Shown one piece after another: positions 8,845 to 18,507 of a stretch of 64,000 bases of DNA. The DNA is from CBDDCA01 sp965218205 (GTDB taxonomy: Bacteria > Spirochaetota > Spirochaetia > WTKD01 > G963693115). The notes beneath the pieces were generated by a model that was given only the letters and a program-made list of their open reading frames with translations, was not told the origin of the DNA and made no database searches. The stretch's first letter is position 1, and the number at the start of each line of letters is the position of its first letter. The translations under genes were made by a program, and so were the position numbers. The stretch lies in assembly GCA_965218205.1 (NCBI GenBank), contig OZ244590.1, forward strand, positions 434,001 to 498,000, given 5' to 3'.

Positions 8845-10485
8845 ATGAAATACACATTAGGGATAGACATAAGCACACAAAGTATCACTGCAGTTGTTCT
8901 TGATTTTAGAGAGAAAGTAATAGTGCAAGAATGCTCTCTTTCCTATACCTCTCATGAACATTTCTCACAGTACCCCCTAGAACCACAAACAAAAGCACTT
9001 CCTGATACTGTACCAGGGTTAGTAGAACAGCCTCCACTTTTATTTTTAGATGCATTGGATACTGTGCTAGCAGAGATACACAGAATAATGCAAACATATC
9101 AGGCACGTATGCAAGATATTGCTTCTATTGCAGTATCTGCACAACAGCACGGGCATGTGTATTTAGGAAAATCTGTGCAACAGGCATTTTCGCAATTATC
9201 ACAGCCCTCGTCTAGTCCACAACATACATTATCTGATATATTTAGGGAGAGCTTTAGCTATCCACATGCCCCTATTTGGATGACCTCTGTGTCTCGTACA
9301 GAAGCCGATGAAATACGGGACTATGTAGGCGATGCACAAACAATGATGGCTCTTTCTGGCTCAAACAGTCCTGCTCGATTTACAGGTGCTATTATTCGCT
9401 ATATAGCAAAACAGCACTGGCAAGCATATCAAAATACATATGCAATACAGCTTATCAGTAATTTTATTTCTGGAGTACTAAGTGCTAATGCACATGTTCC
9501 TATTGATTGGGGAAATGGCAGCGGTATGTCCCTTATGGATTATCAGCATAAACAATGGTCTCCATCATTAGTAGAAGCAGTATGTCATAATCTTGGCAAC
9601 GAAAAAGAAATACAGCCCCCTACTCATCTTACACAGGACTTACTCAATAAAATAGGCTCTCTCCAATCGCCACTCTCTATTGCAGGCACTATAGCCCCTT
9701 ATTTCGTACAGAAATATGCATTTCATCCAGACTGTAAAGTTACCATAGGCAGCGGAGACAACCCACAAAGCAAAGTAGTAATTCCAAGTGATCTATTAAG
9801 TTTAGGAACAAGTTTTGTATGTATGTCGTCTGCAACAGTGCAGAACAAAGCTATGCTATCTCTTAACAAGATGTATGATGGCATAGGAAGACCATTTCTC
9901 TTCTGTTGTCGCACAAATGGGGCATTATTGTGGGATAAAGTAAGAGCAGAGAATCCTGCTTTATCATTACAAAAGTATGAAAAGATATTGTATCAAACCC
10001 CTATCGGAGCATATTCTATGCACTGGCAGTTATTTGAAGAATCGTTTCCGCCATCACCATCGTTTGACAGAGAGTTTGACTTAGATTTTGACAGGGACAT
10101 GCAATCACAAGACACCATGCATATGTATCCTGCCATTATAGACACCACGCTTGCCATTATGGCATATTATACAAAAGATATTATATCTCACTCAAAACAA
10201 TTATATATTACAGGAGGAGCTACACAATCATTAGAAATAAGTAAACGTGTAGCAGCATTGTTCAATAAAGAAGTGGTAGTAGTCAATGACAGTGGTGCAG
10301 CAGTAGGAGCAGCAATTTCAGCGCTACGGGCTCTCAATCCTCAGCAGAATGAACAAGAATTTTATGATACTATGGTCAGCCCTTTGATACAAGTAAACGC
10401 TACTATTGCGCCTGAGCCTCACGCTCGCATACCAAAATTTATACAAAAAGTAGTGCAAAAATATGAGAAATTGATAGAAAATTGA
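8845..10485 (+). CDS. xylB: Xylulokinase, FGGY family (animal XYLB-like subtype)
   Basis: A 546-residue FGGY sugar kinase that by family phosphorylates D-xylulose to xylulose 5-phosphate for the pentose phosphate pathway. Visible motifs are the N-terminal phosphate-1 loop 'GIDISTQSITAVVLD', the Ser-Ala-Gln-Gln-His-Gly-His-Val-Tyr segment, 'PIDWGNGSGMSLMDYQ', 'GSGDNPQSKV' and 'SLGTSF' of the ATP site, and a C-terminal 'ITGGATQSLEISKRVA' plus 'NDSGAAVGAAI'. The Asp-Gly-Ser-Gly-Met and Gly-Asp-Asn-Pro segments match the XYLB-type subfamily better than classical bacterial XylB. It appears monocistronic, followed by the 23S rRNA. A TATAAT (8824-8829) lies 15 bp before the ATG. The ABC importer at 18508 could feed it, but the two are not linked in one operon. 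Confidence 0.8.
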   Translation: MKYTLGIDISTQSITAVVLDFREKVIVQECSLSYTSHEHFSQYPLEPQTKALPDTVPGLVEQPPLLFLDALDTVLAEIHRIMQTYQARMQDIASIAVSAQQHGHVYLGKSVQQAFSQLSQPSSSPQHTLSDIFRESFSYPHAPIWMTSVSRTEADEIRDYVGDAQTMMALSGSNSPARFTGAIIRYIAKQHWQAYQNTYAIQLISNFISGVLSANAHVPIDWGNGSGMSLMDYQHKQWSPSLVEAVCHNLGNEKEIQPPTHLTQDLLNKIGSLQSPLSIAGTIAPYFVQKYAFHPDCKVTIGSGDNPQSKVVIPSDLLSLGTSFVCMSSATVQNKAMLSLNKMYDGIGRPFLFCCRTNGALLWDKVRAENPALSLQKYEKILYQTPIGAYSMHWQLFEESFPPSPSFDREFDLDFDRDMQSQDTMHMYPAIIDTTLAIMAYYTKDIISHSKQLYITGGATQSLEISKRVAALFNKEVVVVNDSGAAVGAAISALRALNPQQNEQEFYDTMVSPLIQVNATIAPEPHARIPKFIQKVVQKYEKLIEN

Positions 10486-10760
10486 AAAAATCTCTATAAT
10501 TTTAAGAAATAATTGAAAATCACCGAAATTTACTTGACAAAAATGTATTTTTGTGTAAAAATAGATATTACGGCATAGGAAAATAGAAATTATATTTCTT
10601 GTTAATTTTCAGGAAAATAATACTATTGTATGCTGTTTCTTAATCATATAAGAGAAGGATAATACTGGCAATTTTACAAAAATTGTGTAATTTGTGTGTA
10701 TATTACATGCAAATTTTTCTTAGGATACAAAAAGCATGAGTAATATTGATAAATCAATAT
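10486..10760 (+). promoter_or_regulatory. 23S rRNA upstream region; no 16S rRNA present
   Basis: A 275-bp AT-rich stretch with no open frame, no 16S 3' end and no tRNA that I can see. It contains a consensus -35 (TTGACA, 10534-10539) with a weak A-rich -10 about 17 bp downstream, and a second weak TATATT box at 10699-10704. Its last 19 bases begin the 5' arm of the 23S processing stem. Confidence 0.45.

Positions 10761-10767
<7 letters not shown>
10742..10767 (+). other. 5' arm of 23S rRNA processing stem
   Basis: These 26 bases pair with 13709-13734 at 24 of 26 positions, extending helix H1 outwards on both sides of the 23S. By analogy this is the RNase III substrate of the pre-23S. It shows that the transcript is processed as an isolated unit. 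Confidence 0.75.
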
Positions 10768-13708
<2,941 letters not shown>

Positions 13709-13717
<9 letters not shown>

Positions 13718-13734
13718 ATTGCTTTATCTATATT
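13709..13734 (+). other. 3' arm of 23S rRNA processing stem
   Basis: Pairs with 10742-10767 (24 of 26 positions). No 5S rRNA follows within the next 400 bases. Confidence 0.75.
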
Positions 13735-13813
13735 GCAATGTAAATCAAATCTATCCTAAGCACAGGTATAAAAGTCAGTATTATTCTTTTTTTATTATGA
13801 TATGTATATGTTC

Positions 13814-13847
13814 ATCTGTAGATTCAAGAACTAAGTACGAAATCAAA
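13814..13847 (+). repeat. 34-bp direct repeat, left copy
   Basis: Matches 16767-16800 at 32 of 34 bases, same orientation, about 2.95 kb apart. The two copies bracket the restriction-modification pair and the IS element. Confidence 0.8.
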
Positions 13848-13868
13848 GGTTACAGCTTTTATTCTTTC

Positions 13869-13909
13869 TGTTTTTTCTCCTTTGCTATCTTTAATGCTTC
13901 AACTTGCAG
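13869..13909. repeat. Dispersed degenerate repeat, copy 2
   Basis: T-rich element with the core CTTTAATGCTTCAACTTGCA, related to 8744-8780 and 26841-26886. It directly abuts the IS1595-type remnant. Confidence 0.35.
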
Positions 13910-13993
13910 ATCAATAACAAACATATATAAAGTATTGTATAATTGGGTAAAGGAAGCTGTGTTAGTTTAATTTTCATTAAATAAGTCAGCTTC
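13908..13993 (+). pseudogene. 3' remnant of an IS1595-type transposase with decayed end
   Basis: About 60 bases encode the last residues of a transposase (Tyr-Lys-Val-Leu-Tyr-Asn-Trp-Val-Lys-Glu-Ala) almost identical to the C-terminus of the intact copy at 16004-16663, followed by its stop and a degenerate version of the inverted repeat. It lies on the plus strand, so its 3' end faces the restriction-modification genes; the intact copy faces them from the other side. The 5' part of the element is gone. Confidence 0.75.
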
Positions 13994-14139
13994 AAATATT
14001 ATTATGAGTAAAAAGAAAATAAATAGAGAGAGGTATAAAAAAGATGTACAGAATGGACAGAAGTAAACATCTAAATCAATACATAACAAGGAAGAGCTTT
14101 TTTATTATTTAGTAATTGTAAATATGGAGATTTATAGCA

Positions 14140-15129
14140 ATGAGTAATAATGCATTCACTACAATTTATAAGAATAAAAAATCATATTTTAATCCTAATG
14201 TACAAAATAGAGAAAATAAATATACTTTTCTTAATCAATTAAAAACAAATGATGGAAAAAACAAGTATAAGAGATATTTAGGATCTCCTTTAAGGTATGC
14301 TGGTGGAAAAAGTTTAGCTGTAGGGATGGTTATAGAACTTATTCCAGATAATGTAAAAAAAATAATTTCTCCATTTATTGGAGGAGGAGCAATAGAAATA
14401 GCTTGTGCTAAGGAATTGAAATTAGAAGTAAAAGCATTTGATATTTTTGACATACTGGTTAATTATTGGGATTTTCAAGTAAATCAACCTAGATTACTAG
14501 CTAATAATCTTAAAAAATTTGACCCTAGTACAAAAGAGTATGCTAATATAAAAGCAATTTTAAAATCACATTGGGATAAGAAGATTAAATTATCAAAATC
14601 TGATTTAGCTTCTTGTTACTATTTTAATCATAATACTAGTTATGGACCCCATTTTTTAGGATCTCCTTCAAGTGTATATTTACAAAAAGAACGTTATTCA
14701 GCTATGATTGAAAAAGTACAAAATTTTGATGTTCCAAATTTATCAGTAAAATGTCAATCCTTTGAGGAAACTATACAGCAATTTTCTAAAGATTTTATAT
14801 ATGCTGATCCTCCGTATTATTTAGGAGAAGATAGTAAAATGTTTGTTGGAATGTATCCACATCGTAATTTTCCTATACATCATAAATATTTTAACCATGA
14901 ATTATTAAGAGATTTATTATTAAAACATAAAGGAGGATTTATTCTTTCATATAATGATTGCCCAATAATAAGAAAATGGTATGCTGATTGTAGTATGTCT
15001 AATCCTAAGTGGCAATATACTTTTGGGCAAGGAGATACTAGAATTGGTGTAAATAGACAAAGCTTGAATAATGGAAGTCATGTTAAACAATCACATGAAT
15101 TATTGATATGGAGGATGCCTCATGAATAA
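14140..15129 (+). CDS. DNA adenine methyltransferase, Dam/D12 class
   Basis: A 329-residue SAM-dependent N6-adenine methyltransferase of the D12 (PF02086) family. Visible motifs: an N-terminal 'LRYAGGKS' (about residues 51-58) typical of Dam-type enzymes, the SAM-binding 'PFIGGGAIEI' (78-87), and catalytic Asp-Pro-Pro-Tyr-Tyr (about 222-226). It has an extra N-terminal 45 residues before the family core. A GGAG precedes the start. It overlaps the next gene by eight bases, suggesting translational coupling and a type II restriction-modification pair. The block is more AT-rich than its neighbours and is flanked by IS sequences and a direct repeat, signs of acquisition. The recognition site is not readable from sequence; GATC is one possibility. 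Confidence 0.85.
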   Translation: MSNNAFTTIYKNKKSYFNPNVQNRENKYTFLNQLKTNDGKNKYKRYLGSPLRYAGGKSLAVGMVIELIPDNVKKIISPFIGGGAIEIACAKELKLEVKAFDIFDILVNYWDFQVNQPRLLANNLKKFDPSTKEYANIKAILKSHWDKKIKLSKSDLASCYYFNHNTSYGPHFLGSPSSVYLQKERYSAMIEKVQNFDVPNLSVKCQSFEETIQQFSKDFIYADPPYYLGEDSKMFVGMYPHRNFPIHHKYFNHELLRDLLLKHKGGFILSYNDCPIIRKWYADCSMSNPKWQYTFGQGDTRIGVNRQSLNNGSHVKQSHELLIWRMPHE

Positions 15130-15889
15130 AAAAAGAGGTTTAGTTTCAGATAAAGCTAGGGTTATTAGGCAATCTGGACATAATGATGCTACAAATTTTG
15201 CACTGTTAATAGGTATGAAGGAGGATTATAAAAATGATTTAAAAGCAAAGAAAGATGTAATAGATCCTTCTGGTGATGCACATTCTGTAAAAAGTGGGGA
15301 AAAAAAATGGCAAATTTTTCTTTATGGAAGAAATAGATTTATTAATGATGATGGATTTCAAGCATTAAATGGTGTTGGAGGATTACTTATTCATTGTATA
15401 GATGCTTTTCCTCCATCATTTGAGGAGTATAAAAAGAACGAAAATGCCTCAAAGGAGAGATTAAAAACCCCTATGAGAGAACTAAAAGATAGATTTCAAA
15501 GAAAAGCATTGTTAAGAGCATTTTTAAGTAAATCAATATTTAATGGTGGAGAAGTTGATTATTTAACTGTTTTAGATAACGATAAATATCATATATTTTA
15601 TTCTAAAGATGTAATTTCATATCTAGGGGATAATTTCACTGTAGAAAATTCACAAATGAGATCGCCAGGGCAACATGCAGAACAGAAAGTTCTTTTTAAG
15701 TACCAAAACAATAATGTAGGGGAATTAGAGATGCGAAATGATAGTGAAACACATTATCAACAAGTTAGGTTTAATATGATCAAGTCAAGAGTTATGGAAA
15801 TGCTATATCATTTTAGTAATAAAAAACATAATTATAATGAATGCATAATTGTTTATGATACAGCTATTAAAAGATTTGGAAAATGGTGA
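15122..15889 (+). CDS. Partner of the Dam-like methylase, putative restriction endonuclease of unknown fold
   Basis: A 255-residue protein whose start overlaps the methyltransferase stop by eight bases, the usual arrangement for a type II endonuclease. I do not recognise the family. Residues 60-170 are mixed alpha/beta. At 183-191 there is a Gly-Gln-His-Ala-Glu-Gln-Lys-Val-Leu motif. The Glu-x-Lys there, with Asp170 upstream, could be a PD-(D/E)XK site; alternatively His-Ala-Glu resembles the zinc motif of cytidine-deaminase-fold enzymes, but the expected Pro-Cys-x-x-Cys is absent. No membrane segment or signal peptide is visible. Position rather than homology supports the nuclease call. Confidence 0.5.
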   Translation: MNKKRGLVSDKARVIRQSGHNDATNFALLIGMKEDYKNDLKAKKDVIDPSGDAHSVKSGEKKWQIFLYGRNRFINDDGFQALNGVGGLLIHCIDAFPPSFEEYKKNENASKERLKTPMRELKDRFQRKALLRAFLSKSIFNGGEVDYLTVLDNDKYHIFYSKDVISYLGDNFTVENSQMRSPGQHAEQKVLFKYQNNNVGELEMRNDSETHYQQVRFNMIKSRVMEMLYHFSNKKHNYNECIIVYDTAIKRFGKW

Positions 15890-15972
15890 TGAATTAGAAA
15901 TTTAGTTACTAATTGAACAAAGAAGAAAGAGATTTAATACCATATTCACGGAAATTACATACTTTATCATAA

Positions 15973-15980
15973 TAAAATTT
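15973..15980. repeat. Target-site duplication, left copy
   Basis: TAAAATTT directly outside the left end of the IS; identical to 16708-16715. Eight bp is the usual IS1595-family duplication. Confidence 0.9.
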
Positions 15981-16707
15981 GGGGCTGGCATGGATAAGCA
16001 AAATTAGACTAACCCAGCCTCCTTTATCCAATTATACAACACTTTATACATGTTTGCTATCGGTCTATAATTAAACCGAAATTCACATTCTTTTAAGTAT
16101 AGCTCAAAATATTTTTTCGGTACTCCATTATATCTTCTCAGATGCCTCTTTGATTGATTCCAAAAATTTTCTATCCCATTTATATGATTTTGCTTCTGTG
16201 CAAATTCCTTTGCATGATTTATGCGATAGTGCTGAAAGTCTGATACATCAAGTATATTATAACTCGGATAAGTATCTGTATAGATAATACTCTGAGGAGC
16301 TACTTTCTTCTTTATAATATCATACAGCGTGTAAGTCTTTGTATTACTTACTGTTACTGTATGCACATAGCTATTTCTTTTATATAATCCAAATACTATT
16401 GTTTTTCCTCCTGCCCCTCTTCCTCGTTTCCCTTTTCTTTTCCCTCCGAAATAACTTTCATCTATTTCTATTTCTCCTTCCATCAATACTTCATATTCTG
16501 TGAGTTTTTTTGCTATCACTACTCGAAACATATGATACCATTTTGTAGCTGTTTCTCTACTTACTTCACATAACGAAGCACTACTTCTTGCTGGTGTTCC
16601 TGCTATAAAGTGTTCTAATAGTTTTTCTTTTTTCTTATATTCTAATTTTCTCTTTCTTGGCATTTCTTTCTGAATTATCTCATTTTTCAGTTATCCATGC
16701 CAGCCCC
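15981..16707 (-). mobile_element. Intact IS1595-type insertion sequence (727 bp)
   Basis: Bounded by perfect 17-bp inverted repeats starting GGGGCTGGCATGG (15981-15997 and 16691-16707) and by an 8-bp direct target duplication TAAAATTT on each side. It carries one transposase gene on the minus strand that fills nearly the whole element. Perfect ends and duplication imply a recent insertion. Confidence 0.95.
16004..16663 (-). CDS. IS1595-family (ISXO2-like) transposase
   Basis: A 219-residue DDE transposase. Visible are an N-terminal helix-turn-helix-like region, 'EIEIDESYFGGKRKGKRGRG' (first catalytic Asp, with the DES-x-FGGK signature of IS1595), 'IIYTDTYPSYN' (second Asp) and 'HINGIENFWNQSKRHLRR' (third acidic residue in the Glu-Asn-Phe-Trp motif). 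The length fits the short IS1016-like group lacking the long N-terminal zinc ribbon. An AGAAAG ribosome-binding site precedes the start. The frame is intact, so the element is probably active or recently so. Confidence 0.93.
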   Translation of the reverse strand: MPRKRKLEYKKKEKLLEHFIAGTPARSSASLCEVSRETATKWYHMFRVVIAKKLTEYEVLMEGEIEIDESYFGGKRKGKRGRGAGGKTIVFGLYKRNSYVHTVTVSNTKTYTLYDIIKKKVAPQSIIYTDTYPSYNILDVSDFQHYRINHAKEFAQKQNHINGIENFWNQSKRHLRRYNGVPKKYFELYLKECEFRFNYRPIANMYKVLYNWIKEAGLV

Positions 16708-16715
16708 TAAAATTT
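16708..16715. repeat. Target-site duplication, right copy
   Basis: TAAAATTT, identical to 15973-15980, immediately outside the right inverted repeat. Confidence 0.9.
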
Positions 16716-16822
16716 TCATTGTTACTGAGTTTATCTACGAGGATATACGAGATGGTAAAATTCCAAATCTGCAGATTCAAGAACTAAGTGCGAAATCAAA
16801 AATCTCATCCTTCAATACTTAA
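16716..16822 (+). pseudogene. Coding-like remnant split by the IS insertion
   Basis: An open frame here reads '...VTEFIYEDIRDGKIP' through 'QIQELSAKSKISSFNT' and stops at 16820-16822. If the IS and one duplication copy are removed in silico, the same frame continues upstream to about 15937, giving a plausible protein tail of about 50 residues. The 34-bp direct repeat lies inside it. No family recognised. Confidence 0.35.
16767..16800 (+). repeat. 34-bp direct repeat, right copy
   Basis: Matches 13814-13847 at 32 of 34 bases in the same orientation. Together the copies enclose the IS remnant, the restriction-modification pair and the intact IS. Confidence 0.8.
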
Positions 16823-16916
16823 ATTTGAAAATTTTAGAAAATCCTTCATTTTTTTTATTATTTTCCAACTTTTTTTTATTATTATGGTATACTTCTACAT
16901 GTAAGGAGTAAAAAAA

Positions 16917-17234
16917 ATGAGTGATAATACTATAAGTAATAATAATGATATGAATGATAGCACTAACAATAGTTATGTTATGAGTGTAAAAGAATGGGTA
17001 GTAACTGTATTGATTTCTGTTATACCTATTGTAAATATTGTCATGCTATTTGTGTGGGGATTTGGGGGAGGAACACATACTATCAAAGCTAATTATGCAA
17101 AAGCGGCTCTCATAGTGATGGCTATTGTAATACCAGCTTCTTTCGTTCTCAGAATGTTCTTTATGGGGAGCATAATGGGCAGTATGATGGGAATAGGCGG
17201 TATAAATGGAGCAGGCTGCGGAATGTCTTGGTAA
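16917..17234 (+). CDS. Small two-pass membrane protein of unknown function
   Basis: A 105-residue protein with an Asn/Ser-rich cytosolic-looking N-terminus, the segment 'MSVKEWVVTVLISVIPIVNIVMLFVWGFGGGT' (first membrane helix, residues about 25-48), a short loop with 'KANYAKAALI', a second helix (about 57-77) and a Gly/Met-rich tail. Similar small proteins with Val-Lys-Glu-Trp and 'IPIVNIVMLFVW' segments are widespread in spirochaetes and Firmicutes, without known function. AAGGAG lies seven bases upstream, and a TATACT box is seen at 16888-16893. It appears to be a single-gene unit. Confidence 0.7.
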   Translation: MSDNTISNNNDMNDSTNNSYVMSVKEWVVTVLISVIPIVNIVMLFVWGFGGGTHTIKANYAKAALIVMAIVIPASFVLRMFFMGSIMGSMMGIGGINGAGCGMSW

Positions 17235-17318
17235 GAGAAATATATGGAATGAACACTCATAGAAAATGCTATTAGTGAGTGTGTAAGAAAGAATAATCTA
17301 ATGAGTTTGGAGGCTTTT

Positions 17319-18347
17319 ATGATAGAGAGAAGAAGTACACTTTGTATGTTACTGCTATTTTTTTTGATAGTTATCGCTTGTGATCAAGATACTGTACAGC
17401 ATTCTTTCACTACCAATACAGATGCTCTTGGGCAAACTACGAGTAATACTGTTTTAGTACAACAAAAGACATATGATGATTTTATCAATGATGTTTGGAA
17501 ATTTGAATCTTCTATAGATCCAGCAAAACAACAGTGGTATAATGAAAATTGGAACAAGCCTGTTGCAGGTTCGTATCCTTTAGTATTGTATCCAGGAAGA
17601 GTTGTTCGTGATCCTTCAACAGGAGATCCTATCCAACTCAATAATCTAACAGTAGAAACTTATTTTCGTATAATAGGCATTGCTGATCTATATAGTCCTT
17701 CAGAGCCTAATCCCGATTGGAAAAAAATTCAAGCCTCAGTTATTAACTACTTGGGCTTTGTTGGGTTTCAATTTCAGGAATCTGATCTTGTTGCGTTAGG
17801 GTATTATAAGTATGATCAGTATCTTGTAGATGGAGTCTATTATCCATCGCATTATGTAGATGTACCAAATCATTATTGGGAAAATGGAGTTACTCAGTTC
17901 TTTACTGATGATCCTCATTTAGTGTCTACTCCCACAGTAGTAACTGATACTGTTCATTTTAAGGATGGCTTGTTTTTAGGGAAGAATGGCATAAACTCTG
18001 TTGCCGATTTTAAGGATCCCAATAAACAAATATACATTATCAAAGATCATTTTGAAAATAAGTACGAAGGGATTGTAAGTGGCTTAAAAGCAAGAGGAAA
18101 AAGTCTTTCAGAGTATCTTGGCAGTACTGTTACATGGGATGGTCTTACGCCACCAGTAAACCCTCCTCCAGGAGGACGTGCTAATTCGGTAACAATTACT
18201 GTATCGGGTTTGTTAGCAGGGGCACATTTACGTGGAGCACAAGGAGTAGTAGCATTACTCGTGGATCATCAAAATCCGCAGGATGAAAGTGGAACATATA
18301 TTTTGCAATATGTACAAGATTATGCAGGGTATCAAACACCATTTTAA
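17319..18347 (+). CDS. Lysozyme/lytic-transglycosylase-like lipoprotein
   Basis: The ATG at 17319 is preferred over 17301 because GGAGG (17309-17313) lies five bases before it. The product (342 residues) has a lipoprotein signal (Ile-Val-Ile-Ala-Cys21). Residues 60-70 read 'WKFESSIDPAK', like the catalytic Glu-Ser...Pro motif of SLT-type muramidases; residues near 145 read 'GFVGFQFQESDLVALGYY', like the Gly-x-Tyr-Gln motif; 'GLLAGAHLRGAQGV' near 300 resembles the 'LLAAAHL.GAGG' segment of phage-type lysozyme-like proteins. I infer cleavage of peptidoglycan at the cell envelope, catalytic residue Glu63. Family assignment is by eye and may be wrong. It lies upstream of the sugar importer but ends before that operon's promoter. 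Confidence 0.5.
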   Translation: MIERRSTLCMLLLFFLIVIACDQDTVQHSFTTNTDALGQTTSNTVLVQQKTYDDFINDVWKFESSIDPAKQQWYNENWNKPVAGSYPLVLYPGRVVRDPSTGDPIQLNNLTVETYFRIIGIADLYSPSEPNPDWKKIQASVINYLGFVGFQFQESDLVALGYYKYDQYLVDGVYYPSHYVDVPNHYWENGVTQFFTDDPHLVSTPTVVTDTVHFKDGLFLGKNGINSVADFKDPNKQIYIIKDHFENKYEGIVSGLKARGKSLSEYLGSTVTWDGLTPPVNPPPGGRANSVTITVSGLLAGAHLRGAQGVVALLVDHQNPQDESGTYILQYVQDYAGYQTPF

Positions 18348-18366
18348 GCACCACTTTCTTATAAAG

Positions 18367-18424
18367 TTTCATTGTAGAGAGTAAGTATTTTTGACATTTT
18401 TTACTCTGCTGATATACAATGAAA
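18367..18424. promoter_or_regulatory. Inverted repeat enclosing the sugar operon promoter
   Basis: TTTCATTGTA (18367-18376) is the perfect complement of 18415-18424, and AGAGTAA (18378-18384) of 18401-18407. The right arm contains the -10 box. It could be an operator or a hairpin ending the upstream transcript. Confidence 0.5.
18391..18420 (+). promoter_or_regulatory. Sigma-70 promoter of the sugar ABC operon
   Basis: Consensus TTGACA (18391-18396), 18-bp spacer, TACAAT (18415-18420). The transcription start would be near 18427, about 80 bases before the first gene. Confidence 0.7.
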
Positions 18425-18449
18425 GTAGAATAAAATATAGTATCTAAAT

Positions 18450-18479
18450 ATGGTATCAAATATAAATAGTATGGTATCA
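18450..18479 (+). promoter_or_regulatory. Paired ATGGTATCA direct repeats, possible operator
   Basis: ATGGTATCA at 18450-18458 and again at 18471-18479, spaced 21 bp (two helical turns), just downstream of the predicted transcription start. A regulator bound here could block elongation or initiation. Confidence 0.4.
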
Positions 18480-18507
18480 GAACATATAGATAAAAGGAAG
18501 GTATAGT

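Noticed and set aside
13735..14139. Search for a 5S rRNA or tRNA after the 23S
   Set aside because: Only an IS remnant, a direct repeat and AT-rich DNA are visible; no 5S-like or tRNA-like sequence found by eye.
13908..16707. Reading the IS remnant plus intact IS as a functional composite transposon
   Set aside because: The left copy has lost its 5' part and its end repeat is decayed, so it could not mobilise the cassette now.
16880..16890. T8 run upstream of the small membrane protein as a phase-variation tract
   Set aside because: It is short, and T runs of this size are common in this AT-rich DNA.
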